From Halorubrum sodomense (GTDB taxonomy: Archaea > Halobacteriota > Halobacteria > Halobacteriales > Haloferacaceae): a stretch of DNA of 64,000 bases. Position numbers and translations under genes: made by a program. The stretch covers positions 372,001-436,000 of the forward strand of contig NZ_FOYN01000001.1 in the NCBI RefSeq assembly GCF_900111935.1, in the 5' to 3' direction. Positions 8,433-17,257 of this stretch are shown one piece after another (within the stretch, counting starts at the first letter, position 1; each line of letters starts with the position of its first letter). Below the pieces are notes generated by a model. That model worked only from the letters and a program-made list of their open reading frames with translations, was not told the DNA's origin and did no database searches.

Positions 8433-9659
8433 CTACCGCCGCCGCTCCGCTGCCGCCGTCAGGACCTCTACCGCCGGGAGCGGCTCGCCAGTCAGCGCGC
8501 GGATGTACGCGCCGCCCGCGATGGAGACGTGCGAGAAGTCGTCCTCGTCGAGCCCGTACATCTCGATCGCCCGCGAGGTGTCGCCGCCGCCGACCACCGA
8601 GAAGCAGTCGGTCTCCGCGATGGCCTCTAAGACGCCCACGGTGCCGTCCGCGAACCGCTCGTCCTCGAAGACGCCGAGCGCGCCCTTCACGAAGACCGCG
8701 TCGGACTCGCGGATCGCCGGCTCGTAGTCGGCGACCGTCGCCGAGCCGACGTCGAGGTACCCCGTCTCCTTTTCGTCGATGGCGTCGACGGCGACCTCCG
8801 CGCGGGCGCCGTCTTCCCCCTCGTACGCGAGGTCGGTCGCGAGCCGGATCGCGTCCCCCCGCTCGTCGAGGACCGACTCGATCAGCTCGCGGTTCGCCGC
8901 CCACTGCTCGTCGAACAGGTCCATTCCCTCCAAGTCGTGACCGACCGGGTGGCCCGCGGCGCGCAGGAACAGTTCGCCCGCGACGCCGCCGAGGAGGAAG
9001 CGGTCGACGCGGTCGTCGAGGGCGTCCATCACGCCGATCACGTCGGTCGCCTTGGTGCCGCCGACGACCATGGTGACAGGGCCGTCGAACTCGCGGGTCG
9101 CGATGGCGGTGTTCGCCTCGTACTCCGTCTCCATCACGCGGCCCGCGTACGCGGGAAGGACGATCGGGAAGCCGACGAGCGAGGCGTGCTTCCGGTGTGC
9201 CGCCGAGTAGGCGTCGTTGACGTACGCATCGAAGCGCGGCGCCAACGCCCGAACGAACTCGGTCTCGGCCTTCGCCTCCGGCGACTCCTCCGGGAGTTCG
9301 TCGTCGCACATCCGGGTGTTCTCCAACAGGAGGACCTCGCCCGCGCCGAGCGCGTCGACGGCCGCCAGCGCCTCGTCGCCGTACGTGTCGGCCACGAACG
9401 CCACGTCGCGGCCGACGTGGCCGGCGAGGATCTCGGCGTGGCCGGCGAGCGACGTGAAGTCGTCGCGGCCGGGTCGCCCCTGGTGAGCCAGCAGCGCGAC
9501 GCGGTGACCGGCGTCTGCCAGTTCGCGAACGGTCTCCGCGTGACGCTCGAAGCGGCGGTTGTCCTGCGGTTCGCCGTTCTCGATCGGGGAGTTGAGGTCC
9601 AGTCGGACGAGGACCCGCGAGTCGGCCGGGAGGTCGTCGATGGTGTCGAACGTGGGCAT
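8433..9659 (-). CDS. pgk: Phosphoglycerate kinase
   Basis: Pgk interconverts 1,3-bisphosphoglycerate and 3-phosphoglycerate with ADP/ATP in glycolysis and gluconeogenesis. The 408-residue sequence has the substrate-binding VLVRLDLNSPI segment near residue 15, RRFERHAETV near 37, HQGRPGRDD near 59, and the glycine-rich VVGGGDTSRAIE nucleotide site near 357. The preceding gene on the same strand is gap, whose product makes the Pgk substrate. A gttaag box (reverse strand) about 26 nt before the ATG suggests that pgk also has its own promoter. Confidence 0.98.
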   Translation of the reverse strand: MPTFDTIDDLPADSRVLVRLDLNSPIENGEPQDNRRFERHAETVRELADAGHRVALLAHQGRPGRDDFTSLAGHAEILAGHVGRDVAFVADTYGDEALAAVDALGAGEVLLLENTRMCDDELPEESPEAKAETEFVRALAPRFDAYVNDAYSAAHRKHASLVGFPIVLPAYAGRVMETEYEANTAIATREFDGPVTMVVGGTKATDVIGVMDALDDRVDRFLLGGVAGELFLRAAGHPVGHDLEGMDLFDEQWAANRELIESVLDERGDAIRLATDLAYEGEDGARAEVAVDAIDEKETGYLDVGSATVADYEPAIRESDAVFVKGALGVFEDERFADGTVGVLEAIAETDCFSVVGGGDTSRAIEMYGLDEDDFSHVSIAGGAYIRALTGEPLPAVEVLTAAAERRR

Positions 9660-9760
9660 GAGTGAGTGGTCGTCGATGAGATAGTTAAGCGGTGGCGCTC
9701 CGGGGGAACGTTGCCGCCGGGGGTCTGGTCCGGCGTCGTCCGTCGGTCGCGGTCAGGCGT

Positions 9761-10813
9761 TCAGGCTTCGTCGTGAACGTACGCGGCGGTGTCGAGCATC
9801 CGGTTCGAGAAGCCGTACTCGTTGTCGTACCAGGTGAGGATCTTCAGCAGCTTCCCGCCGGCGATGACGTTCGTCGACCGGAGGTCGACGTAGCTGGAGA
9901 ACGGAAGTCCGACGATGTCCGAGGAGACGACCTCCTCGTCGGTGTAGCCGAGCACGCCCGCGAGCGGACCGGAGTCGGCGGCGTCGCGGAAGGCGGCGTT
10001 GACTTCCTCCTCGGTGACGTCCTCGTCGAGGCTGACGACGAACTCGGTGATGGAGCCGGTCGGGACCGGCACGCGCATCGCCATCCCGTCGATTTTCCCC
10101 TCCAGCTGCGGGAGGACCTCTTGGGCGGCGCCCGCGGCGCCGGTGGAGGTGGGGACGATGTTCTCGGCGGCCGCGCGGCCGCGGCGGCGCTTGCTCATCG
10201 GGCCGTCGATGAGGCTCTGGGAGCCGGTGTACGCGTGGACGGTCGTGAGGGTACCGGCGTCGATGCCGAACTCGGCGTCGAGCACCTTCGCGACCGGCGT
10301 GATGGAGTTCGTCGTACAGGAGGCGTTCGAGATCACGTCGTCGCCCTCGTACTCGTCGTGGTTGACGCCGTAGACGAGCTGTTTGACCGGCTTCTCGCCC
10401 TTCGGGGGCGCCGAGATGATCACGGTGTCCGCGCCGCCGTCGAGGTGCGCGCTCGCGTCGTCGCGGGTGCGGAAGATGCCCGTACACTCCAAGGCGACGT
10501 CGACGTCGAGTTCGTCCCACGGGAGGTCGGCGGGATCCTGAACGTTGAACAGGGGAACGGCGGTGCCGCCGATCGTTAGCTCTTCGCCGTCGCGCTCGAC
10601 GCCGTCGAGCCGGCCCATGACGGTGTCGTACTTCGCGAGGTACCCCATGTCGTCGAAGTCCATCACGTCGTTGATGCCGACGAGTTCGATCCGCGGGCTC
10701 TCCAGCACCGCGCGGAACACGTTGCGCCCGATGCGCCCGAAGCCGTTGAGCCCCACCCGCACGACCTCGTCGTCGCTCACGTCGTCGCCGGCGGCCAGAT
10801 ACGATTTACTCAT
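9761..10813 (-). CDS. gap: Glyceraldehyde-3-phosphate dehydrogenase (type I)
   Basis: This NAD(P)-dependent enzyme oxidises glyceraldehyde 3-phosphate to 1,3-bisphosphoglycerate. The 350-residue protein has the dinucleotide fold GLNGFGRIGRNVFRA near residue 20, the catalytic cysteine in SNASCTTNS near 162, and HAYTGSQ near 190. It is the bacterial-like class I enzyme rather than the typical archaeal class. The start MSKSYLAAG was chosen because a TATA-like ttaaat element lies about 27-30 nt upstream (10838-10846); the longer frame upstream lacks acidic composition. The gap-pgk order suggests regulation together as central sugar genes. Confidence 0.97.
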   Translation of the reverse strand: MSKSYLAAGDDVSDDEVVRVGLNGFGRIGRNVFRAVLESPRIELVGINDVMDFDDMGYLAKYDTVMGRLDGVERDGEELTIGGTAVPLFNVQDPADLPWDELDVDVALECTGIFRTRDDASAHLDGGADTVIISAPPKGEKPVKQLVYGVNHDEYEGDDVISNASCTTNSITPVAKVLDAEFGIDAGTLTTVHAYTGSQSLIDGPMSKRRRGRAAAENIVPTSTGAAGAAQEVLPQLEGKIDGMAMRVPVPTGSITEFVVSLDEDVTEEEVNAAFRDAADSGPLAGVLGYTDEEVVSSDIVGLPFSSYVDLRSTNVIAGGKLLKILTWYDNEYGFSNRMLDTAAYVHDEA

Positions 10814-11041
10814 ATTCGAAAAAGACGAGCCCCAACTACTTAAATCCGGCTCAGTCGCCGCGAGATAGTCATAATCGTTCGAATTTGTTACGGGCGGTGT
10901 CGTCGAGCGCGGGCGGTTCCGAGTCGAGTTCGGGCGGTCGCCGTCTCGCACCGCCGTTCGTCGTCCCCGCGGCGCTGGGGGATACCGGCCGATACGGGGA
11001 CCGACAGAAGGCTTATCGGGATCACCGACCTCACGGGAGGT

Positions 11042-11422
11042 ATGGACAGAGACGACCGCGACGATCCGTTCGGAGACTTCTTCGAGGAGATCGAGCGGAT
11101 GATGAACGAGATGGCCACCGGCGACGCCCCGTCGGCCGACGACGCGGGATTCGGCTCCGACACCCACGTCGACGCGTACACCACCGAGGAGTCGGTGCGC
11201 CTCGTCGCCGATCTCCCCGCCGTCTCGAAGGACGACCTCTCGCTGCGCTGCGACGGCGACGCGCTCACCATCTCCGCGGTCTCCGACCGGCGCGAGTACG
11301 ACGAGACGGTCGACCTCCCCGCGCCCGTCGACGAGCGCTCCGCGGACGCGACGTTCAACAACGGCGTCCTCGAGGTCACGTTCGACCGCGCAGACGACAG
11401 CGCGTCGATCGATCTGGCCTGA
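11042..11422 (+). CDS. Hsp20/alpha-crystallin-type small heat shock protein
   Basis: The 126-residue protein has an acidic N-terminal arm followed by an alpha-crystallin-like beta sandwich (THVDAYTTEESVRLVADLPA, then CDGDALTISA and FNNGVLEVTF). Such proteins hold unfolding proteins in an ATP-independent way. The C-terminal IXI motif that links dimers is not obvious; the end reads SASIDLA. The ATG at 11042 lies about 28 nt after a cttatcg box, which fits a leaderless transcript. The gene is divergent from gap and is one of three Hsp20-like genes in this window. Confidence 0.88.
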   Translation: MDRDDRDDPFGDFFEEIERMMNEMATGDAPSADDAGFGSDTHVDAYTTEESVRLVADLPAVSKDDLSLRCDGDALTISAVSDRREYDETVDLPAPVDERSADATFNNGVLEVTFDRADDSASIDLA

Positions 11423-11461
11423 GTCCGCAGGCCGGTCTCGGCCCCCTCCCGGTTCCTCTCC

Positions 11462-12373
11462 TCATTCCCCCTCGTCGGTTCGCCGGATCAGCCCCGCGAC
11501 CCGGTCGTAGAAGTCGTCCTCATACTTCGTCGCGGCGTCGACGGTCGGCCGGGCGTTCGTCTCGTTGACGACGAGTCGGTCGCCCGTCGCGAGCAGATCG
11601 ACGCCGAGGTAGTCGATACCGAGCGCCTCGGCCGCGCGCTCCGCTAGGTCGCGCGCCTCGGGGTCGAGGTCAACGCCGCGGGCCGTCGCGCCGCGGTGGA
11701 CGTTGTGTTTCCACCGCCCGGCTTCGAGCGCCTCGGCGTCGAGTTCGCGTTCCACCGCCCCGGCGTACGCGCCGTCGACGACCATCGCGCGGTAGTCGCG
11801 TGCGTCCGACAGGAACTCCTGGATGAGGAACGACTTGTCGCCGGTGGCGCGGTAGTCGTGGATCAGGTTCAGGTAGTCGACGACGCCCAGGAGCGAGTCG
11901 AGGTCGGTCGCGGTCGCGACGCCGACGCCGCGGGTCGCGGAGTTCGGCTTCACGACGACGGGGTACGAGAACCCCTCGGCGGCGTCGACGACCACCGACT
12001 CGTCGACGGGGTTCGAGACGAGCGTCGTCTTCGGCGTCGGCAGGCCCGCCGCCGACAGTCTCGCCAGCACCCCCGCCTTGTTCCGCGAGGCGACGACCGC
12101 GTCGCGGCCGTTCACCCACGGGACGCCGAGGCGCTCGTCGACCACCGCGCCCTCCATCAGGCGGGTGGGGTAGACGAGACCGACGTCGAAGCCGGCGAAC
12201 TCGTCCGGGTCGGCCGCGGGCGAGTCCGGTCCCGATCCGGGCGACTCCCCGCCCGAGACGCGCAGCGCCCGCTCTTTCGCCCGGACGTGGCCGACGTCGA
12301 TGCCGCGGTCCCCGAGCGGCCCGCGCACGCGTTCGAACGTCTCAGCGTCGGTGGTCATCGCGAGCCGGAGCAT
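11462..12373 (-). CDS. RimK-like ATP-grasp ligase
   Basis: This 303-residue ATP-grasp protein probably joins an amino acid, often glutamate, to a protein or small-molecule carboxylate using ATP; the acceptor is unknown. The core is visible: SYPVVVKPNSATRGVGVATA near residue 145 (ATP-binding lysine), FLIQEFLSDARDYRAMVVDG near 190, and DRLVVNETNARPTVDA near 270 with the Mg-binding Glu and Asn. An acidic, low-complexity loop near residues 45-58 is a typical halophilic insert. It resembles haloarchaeal RimK/LysX-like paralogues, but no lysine or arginine biosynthesis genes are adjacent. Confidence 0.85.
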   Translation of the reverse strand: MLRLAMTTDAETFERVRGPLGDRGIDVGHVRAKERALRVSGGESPGSGPDSPAADPDEFAGFDVGLVYPTRLMEGAVVDERLGVPWVNGRDAVVASRNKAGVLARLSAAGLPTPKTTLVSNPVDESVVVDAAEGFSYPVVVKPNSATRGVGVATATDLDSLLGVVDYLNLIHDYRATGDKSFLIQEFLSDARDYRAMVVDGAYAGAVERELDAEALEAGRWKHNVHRGATARGVDLDPEARDLAERAAEALGIDYLGVDLLATGDRLVVNETNARPTVDAATKYEDDFYDRVAGLIRRTDEGE

Positions 12374-12450
12374 ACGCTCGCTGGGGCCCGTTCGGACTTA
12401 AAAACCGCGTGGGCGGTTGACGACGGCGACACCAACGCGACACGAGACGC

Positions 12451-12804
12451 CGTGGCGCGTGCCTGCGAGCGGCCGCCTCCGGCGGCCGCGAGACAGCACG
12501 CGCGAGGGAGTCGCCGGCTCCCGAAGCGAAGCGGAGGGTGCCGGCGACGAGGCCGGGGAGGCGTGAGGTGCTGTGCGGTGCCGTGCGGGGCGGGACTCAA
12601 AGGGGCAGTCGCCGGCGGCTTCGCCGCCGGCTGCCCGTGGCGCGTCGCGCCACGCTGCCGCGAGGACGAAGACGGGCGACGTAAGGACCGCAGGAGCGAA
12701 CGTAGTGAGCGACGAGGACCGCAGCGAGCCCATCGAGCCCTCGCGGCTGGGGCTTTGGCAGTGTTCACCACCGATTCGCGGCCGGTTATTTATTTATAAA
12801 TGGT
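12451..12804. repeat. Modular hairpin repeat, copy A (reverse orientation)
   Basis: This fills most of the space between the RimK-like gene and aIF1A. Read on the minus strand it has a tttataaat box, a single 57-bp-type unit (ggtgaacactgccaaagccc), a slot with two perfect hairpins (arms 12612-12620/12624-12632 and 12638-12644/12648-12654), the conserved core ending gcctcgtc, a second slot with 9-bp perfect arms (12511-12519/12541-12549), and a terminal block rich in cggccgc. Blocks match copies C and D in the same order; the slot contents differ. No protein can be supported here. Confidence 0.85.
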
Positions 12805-12846
12805 CCGACACCCGAAGGATTCAATCGCCAACTCACTCTCGACGAC

Positions 12847-13137
12847 TTACTGTAAGTGGCCTTCCTCGCGAAGCTGCTCCGCCTCGCTCTTCTCGTAGCG
12901 CCACGAGATGTCGGCCTTCTCGTCCTGCCAGTCCCACGGCTCGACGAGGACGATGTCGTCTTCGCGGATCCACACGCGCTTTTGCATCCGACCGGGAATG
13001 CGAGCGGTCCGCTGTTTCCCGTCCGCACAGCGGACCTTGACGCGGTTCGCGCCGAGCATCTCGAGGACCTCCGCGAACACCTCGTCGTCGTCGGGCATCC
13101 GGAGGTCGTTCCGACCGCCGCCGTCTCCGTTGCTCAT
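12847..13137 (-). CDS. eif1a: Translation initiation factor aIF1A
   Basis: aIF1A binds the A-site region of the 30S subunit and helps start-codon selection together with aIF1 and aIF2. The 96-residue OB-fold protein has the expected core [20 protein letters not shown] and [20 protein letters not shown]. The start [17 protein letters not shown] matches the family N-terminus; the longer open frame upstream adds non-conserved residues. The stop codon lies about 40 bp from the boundary of repeat copy A. Confidence 0.97.
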   Translation of the reverse strand: MSNGDGGGRNDLRMPDDDEVFAEVLEMLGANRVKVRCADGKQRTARIPGRMQKRVWIREDDIVLVEPWDWQDEKADISWRYEKSEAEQLREEGHLQ

Positions 13138-13259
13138 GCGTACGCGGTGATACGCGCTCCCGAAAATAAAAGGGCCGCTCTCAGTCGGGGTGCCCCGCGT
13201 CGCCGGCGGCCCGCGGCGCATCCGCCCCTTTTAACCACGACCGACGACCACCCGACGAC

Positions 13260-13439
13260 ATGCGTGACACGCTCGGACTCGAAGGCATCGCCGGCCTCCT
13301 CGCCGTCGTCGCCGCCGTCGGTATCATCGCCGTTCGCGACCCCGTCATCGCCGGCGCCGTGATGGTGCTCCTCGCCGGCCTCGCGCTGATCGCGAAGGGG
13401 CTCGTCGACACCGCCATGCGGTCGTTCGGACTGAAGTGA
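13260..13439 (+). CDS. Small two-helix membrane protein
   Basis: This 59-residue ORF starts MRDTLGLEGIAGLLAVVAAV and contains two hydrophobic helices separated by a short VRDP turn, ending TAMRSFGLK. Size and pattern resemble a conserved haloarchaeal family of small membrane proteins of unknown function (DUF7470-like, from memory). The ttttaac element about 28 nt upstream supports the ATG and a leaderless transcript. It is divergent from aIF1A. No function can be assigned. Confidence 0.75.
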   Translation: MRDTLGLEGIAGLLAVVAAVGIIAVRDPVIAGAVMVLLAGLALIAKGLVDTAMRSFGLK

Positions 13440-13535
13440 CCGGGCGCGACCCGAGCGCCCTCGCCGTCGTCGGCGCCCGCTCGACGTTCACCGTTCTCCC
13501 GAAAGAGTCATAATCGCCGGCCGTTCCCCTCGAGT

Positions 13536-13781
13536 ATGGTCGAAGTACCCGCCGTCGCAGTCGAACTCGTGGAACTCCTCGCCGTCACCCTCGGGGCCGG
13601 CGCGGCCGCCGCGGTCGGCGTCGTCCTCGAACGCTTCGGACTCTCCGCGGTCTCGGGCGGCGACCTCGTCCTCGGCGCCTGGGCCGTCGGCATGGGGCTG
13701 CTCGCGCTGTACGTCGGGGTCGTCGGGCTGGGCTACGAGCAGGCGCTCCCGCGGCTGCGCCGACTCGCGAGCGGCGAGTAG
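13536..13781 (+). CDS. Small hydrophobic membrane protein of unknown function
   Basis: This is an 81-residue protein with two predicted membrane helices (about residues 12-31 and 44-67) and a short basic C-terminal tail (LPRLRRLASGE). Codon use is like its neighbours. I do not recognise a family. It lies 96 bp after another small membrane protein on the same strand and converges on the photolyase-like gene. A cataatcg element about 28 nt upstream could be its TATA box. Confidence 0.65.
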   Translation: MVEVPAVAVELVELLAVTLGAGAAAAVGVVLERFGLSAVSGGDLVLGAWAVGMGLLALYVGVVGLGYEQALPRLRRLASGE

Positions 13782-13800
13782 GACGGGGAGCCCCCGACCC

Positions 13801-15543
13801 TTACAGCTCTCCCTCGGCCGCTCGTTCGCGCACCCGGGCCGCGCGCTCGCGGATCGCCCTCCACTCCTCGTCGTCTTTCCCGTCGACGTGCGAGTACATC
13901 AGCCCCATCCGCCCGGTGCCCCGCAGCGTCTTCTCGTTCTCCTTTAAGAAGTCCCAGTAGAGCGCGTTGAACGGGCAGGCGCCCTCGCCGGTCGTCCGCG
14001 AGACGGCGTACCGGCAGTCCGCGCAGTGGTCGCTCATCCGGTTGACGTAGCTCCCCGAGGAGGCGTACGGCTTCGAGGAGAGCACGTCGGTGCCGAACGA
14101 CCCCATCGCGACGACGTTCGGCGTCGTCACCCAGTGGTACGCGTCGACGAAGCCGAGGTGGAACCACTCGTTCAGCTCGGCCGGGTCGGCGCCGTACACT
14201 AACGCGAAGTTCGACAACACCATCAGCCGCTCGATGTGGTGAGCGTAGCCGTACTCACGGACGTGGCCGACCGCCTCCGAGAGACACCGCATGTCGGTGT
14301 CGCCGTCCCAGTAGGCGGGCGGCAGGTCCCGCGACTGCGCCAACTGATTCGCGTCGGCCAGCTCGGGCATCGCCTCGCGGTAGACGTGGCGCACGAACTC
14401 CCGCCAGCCGATCACCTGCCTGACGAACCCCTCCGCGGCGTTCAGCGGGACTGGGGCGGGATCCGCCGCCGCTTCCGCCCTCGCCTCGCCGCCGTCACCC
14501 CCGTCGCCGCCGAAATCGTCGAGCGAGGTCGCCTCCGCACCCGCGCCGACCTCGCCGTGCTCGGCGGGGTCGTACCCGCCCGGCTCGACCCCGCGCTCCG
14601 CGTAGGCGCGTTCGACCGCCCGGACGGGCTCGCGCGGGTCGAGCAGCCCGAGGTTGATCGCGGGCGAGAGCAGCGAGTGCGACAGGAACGGCTCACCGCC
14701 GACCATCGCGTCCTGGTACCGGCCGAACGCGGGGAGCCCCTCGCGGACGAATTGCTCGAGCGACTCGCGCGCCTCCTCGCGCGTGACCGGCCACGCGAAC
14801 CCGTCGAGCGAGTCGCTCCCCCACGTGTCGAACCGCTCGCGGACCCACGCGTGCGTCTCGCGCGTCAGCCCGTCCGGCTCGAACGTCGGCCGCCCGGGCG
14901 GTTCCCAGTCGTCCGGCGGCGTCGCCTGGTTCAGGTCGTCGTAGTTCCACTCCCCGCCGACCGGCTCGCCGTCGTCCATCAACACGCCCGTCTCGCGGCG
15001 GACGTGGCGGTACCAGTGTTCCTGTCGGTAGGTGCGCTCGGCGGCGTCGTCCGGACCGATCTCCGTCTCCTCCTCGCCGGCCCACGCGCGCCAGTCGGTC
15101 GGGGTCGTCCAGAACAGTTCGTTGTCGACGAGTTCGAGGCTCCCGCCGCGCTCGGCGACGAGCTCCCGGAGCCGCTTGCCTGTGCCGTGGCTCGCCGGGC
15201 GCATGAGTCGCAGGCGCGGCCCCTCGTCGTCGCTGTCGCCGTCGTCCCCCTGCCTCCCGCGTTCCGCGAGGAACTCGTCGAGCCCTTCGCCGAACGACTC
15301 GGCCCGCAGGTACGTCACGTCGTGGCCCCGCTCGCGAAGTTCGTCGCGGAAGTGCCGCATCGCCGAGAACACGAGCGTCAGCTTGTGGGCGTGGTACGGC
15401 TTCCGGTCGGCGAAGCCGTGCGCCTCGATCAGCAGCACGTCGTCGGCGTCGTCGAGGACGTCGAGGTCGGGGTTGAGCTGGTCGCCGAGCAGCCAGCAAG
15501 TGGTCCGGTCGCTCACGTCCCGAATCAGGGGTGCGAGCGCCAT
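13801..15543 (-). CDS. Cryptochrome/photolyase-family protein of the iron-sulfur (CryB/PhrB) type
   Basis: The protein belongs to the group also called FeS-BCP, whose studied bacterial members repair (6-4) photoproducts in light using FAD and carry a 4Fe-4S cluster. The 580-residue sequence starts with the antenna-domain motif TTCWLLGDQLN. The C-terminal FAD domain (GYAHHIERLMVLSNFALV) carries four cysteines in the expected places: one in DMRCLSEAV, two in DHCADC and one in GACPFN. The loop near residues 340-370 is an acidic halophilic insert. Repair function is inferred from family and from the sunlit habitat of such organisms. Confidence 0.93.
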   Translation of the reverse strand: MALAPLIRDVSDRTTCWLLGDQLNPDLDVLDDADDVLLIEAHGFADRKPYHAHKLTLVFSAMRHFRDELRERGHDVTYLRAESFGEGLDEFLAERGRQGDDGDSDDEGPRLRLMRPASHGTGKRLRELVAERGGSLELVDNELFWTTPTDWRAWAGEEETEIGPDDAAERTYRQEHWYRHVRRETGVLMDDGEPVGGEWNYDDLNQATPPDDWEPPGRPTFEPDGLTRETHAWVRERFDTWGSDSLDGFAWPVTREEARESLEQFVREGLPAFGRYQDAMVGGEPFLSHSLLSPAINLGLLDPREPVRAVERAYAERGVEPGGYDPAEHGEVGAGAEATSLDDFGGDGGDGGEARAEAAADPAPVPLNAAEGFVRQVIGWREFVRHVYREAMPELADANQLAQSRDLPPAYWDGDTDMRCLSEAVGHVREYGYAHHIERLMVLSNFALVYGADPAELNEWFHLGFVDAYHWVTTPNVVAMGSFGTDVLSSKPYASSGSYVNRMSDHCADCRYAVSRTTGEGACPFNALYWDFLKENEKTLRGTGRMGLMYSHVDGKDDEEWRAIRERAARVRERAAEGEL

Positions 15544-15648
15544 AGCTCCGGCGGCGCCCCGCGCGGCCGCGGCCCCGACCGCCGCCGCTCTCCCGCGCGT
15601 CGCTGCCGCATCCGCGGCTTTTTGTCGCCCCCGCGTGACGGGCGAGCC

Positions 15649-15846
15649 ATGGACGACATTCTCACGAACTGGCTGCTCGGCCTGATCGCCGCCCTCCTCG
15701 CAGTGCTGGTACTCGACTCGACCGGCGAGCCCTTCCTCGCCCCGCTCGCGCCGGTCGCGAACGTGCTCGCGCTCGTCACCTTCCTCGCGTTCGTCATCCT
15801 CACCGGGGCGTTCCTCGTGTACACGGCGTCGTTCCGGGACCTGTGA
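15649..15846 (+). CDS. Small two-helix membrane protein
   Basis: The 65-residue ORF starts MDDILTNWLLGLIAALLAVL, has two membrane helices and ends in YTASFRDL. A ctttttgtc box about 28 nt upstream of the ATG at 15649 fixes the start; the much longer open frame upstream is antisense to the photolyase-like gene. I recognise no family beyond small haloarchaeal membrane proteins. It lies just before the aldo/keto reductase on the same strand. Confidence 0.75.
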   Translation: MDDILTNWLLGLIAALLAVLVLDSTGEPFLAPLAPVANVLALVTFLAFVILTGAFLVYTASFRDL

Positions 15847-15926
15847 CCCTCCCGGTCCGAGACGTCCACCCCCGCGATCCCCGCCGCCGCGCGTAGCTTT
15901 TTGTCCCGCCTCGAACTGGTACGAGT

Positions 15927-16904
15927 ATGGAGTACACGACGCTCGGGAACACCGGTACCACCGTCTCGAAGATCTGTCTCGGCTGTATGAGCTTCGGCGA
16001 CTCCGACTGGCGCGAGTGGGTCCTCGACGAGGAGGAGGGCAGGGAGCTCGTCGAGCGCGCGATCGACCTCGGCGTGAACTTCTTCGACACCGCCAACATG
16101 TACTCGAACGGCGAGAGCGAGCGCGTCCTCGGCGAGGCGCTCGACGGGTACGACCGCGACGAGTTCGTCGTCGCCACGAAGGGGTACTTCCAGATGGACG
16201 AGTCGAACCCGAACTCGGGCGGGCTCTCGCGGAAGGCGATCGAACAGGAGCTCGAAAACTCGCTCGACCGGCTCGGGACGGACACGATCGACCTCTACCA
16301 GATCCACCGCTGGGACGACGAGACGCCGATCGAGGAGACGCTCGCCGCGCTCGACGACGCGGTGCGGCGCGGCGACGTACGCTACATCGGCGCCTCGTCG
16401 ATGTGGGCCCACCAGTTCGCGGAGTCGCTCCACGTCAGCGACCGCGAGGGATACGAGCGGTTCGCCACGATGCAGAACCACTACAACCTCGCCTACCGCG
16501 AGGAGGAACGGGAGATGCTTCCGCTGTGCGAGAAGGAGGGAGTCGGCGTGATGCCGTGGAGCCCTCTCGCGCGCGGGTACCTGACGCGCCCGCACGAGGA
16601 CGTCGACGCGACCCTTCGAGGACGGACCGAAGACCACCTCTACGCCCATCCGTATCGCGAGGGCGGCGGCCGGGCGATCAACGAGCGCGTCGAGGAGCTC
16701 GCCGCCGAGAAGGGGGTCAAGATGGCGCAGATCGCGCTCGCGTGGCTGTTCCACAAGGACTCGGTCGACACGCCAATCGTCGGCACGACGAGCGTCGACC
16801 ACCTCGAAGACGCGGTCGAGGCGCTCGATATCGACCTCTCTGATTCGGACATCGAGTGGCTCGAAGCGCCCTACGAACCGGTCCGCGTCTCCGGCCACGA
16901 GTGA
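15927..16904 (+). CDS. Aldo/keto reductase
   Basis: This NADPH-type oxidoreductase has a TIM-barrel fold; the physiological substrate is unknown. The 325-residue protein begins MEYTTLGNTGTTVSKICLG, as in the Tas/YajO-like group. The catalytic tetrad is visible: Asp and Tyr in FFDTANMYSNGESE near residue 55, Lys in VVATKGYF near 84, and His in LYQIHRWDDE near 128. The TPIVGTTSVDHLEDAV segment near 280 binds the cofactor phosphate. A ctttttgtcc box about 28 nt before the ATG indicates its own promoter. Confidence 0.94.
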   Translation: MEYTTLGNTGTTVSKICLGCMSFGDSDWREWVLDEEEGRELVERAIDLGVNFFDTANMYSNGESERVLGEALDGYDRDEFVVATKGYFQMDESNPNSGGLSRKAIEQELENSLDRLGTDTIDLYQIHRWDDETPIEETLAALDDAVRRGDVRYIGASSMWAHQFAESLHVSDREGYERFATMQNHYNLAYREEEREMLPLCEKEGVGVMPWSPLARGYLTRPHEDVDATLRGRTEDHLYAHPYREGGGRAINERVEELAAEKGVKMAQIALAWLFHKDSVDTPIVGTTSVDHLEDAVEALDIDLSDSDIEWLEAPYEPVRVSGHE

Positions 16905-16998
16905 GGCCGGCGCGCGGACGGCCCGCGCTCGACGCTCTAAGTCGTGTTTTAGGGATATATCGGTAACCTATTTGTATGCTAAACAATAACAACCGCAT

Positions 16999-17154
16999 AT
17001 GAGTGACGACACCGACCGCTCCGCGGTCCGGTCGCGTACCGAGTACGCGCGCACCCGGACGCGCTGTCCGAACTGCGGTGACCGCGTACCGGCGGCCGGC
17101 GGCGACGGGGAGCCCGCGGAGTGTCCGAACTGCCACCGCATGGTTCGGACCTGA
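16999..17154 (+). CDS. Small zinc-ribbon protein
   Basis: This 51-residue ORF has two CPxC motifs, CPNCG and CPNCH, spaced for one zinc ribbon, after a basic N-terminal half (RTEYARTRTR). The sequence upstream is strikingly AT-rich for this genome (atatatcgg, ctatttgtatgc), which supports a strong promoter. Such zinc microproteins are common in haloarchaea and mostly unstudied. No partner is suggested by the neighbours. Confidence 0.8.
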   Translation: MSDDTDRSAVRSRTEYARTRTRCPNCGDRVPAAGGDGEPAECPNCHRMVRT

Positions 17155-17257
17155 CGCCGGCGGGGGAGAACCGGGCCGCCGCTCTCTCCCGACTTATAAA
17201 CCCTCCGTCGCGGGCCCCACGACAACCCTTTTCGGCCGCGCCGCCGAATCGTGGCCC

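Noticed and set aside
10885-11568. Plus-strand open frame over the Hsp20 gene in another frame
   Set aside because: It is Arg-rich and lacks any motif; the 126-residue Hsp20 frame at 11042 has the alpha-crystallin strands and a fitting promoter.
12398-12771. Short open frames inside repeat copy A
   Set aside because: They are Arg/Pro/Ala-rich, shift frame between repeat copies, and overlap hairpins. The DNA is a structured repeat.
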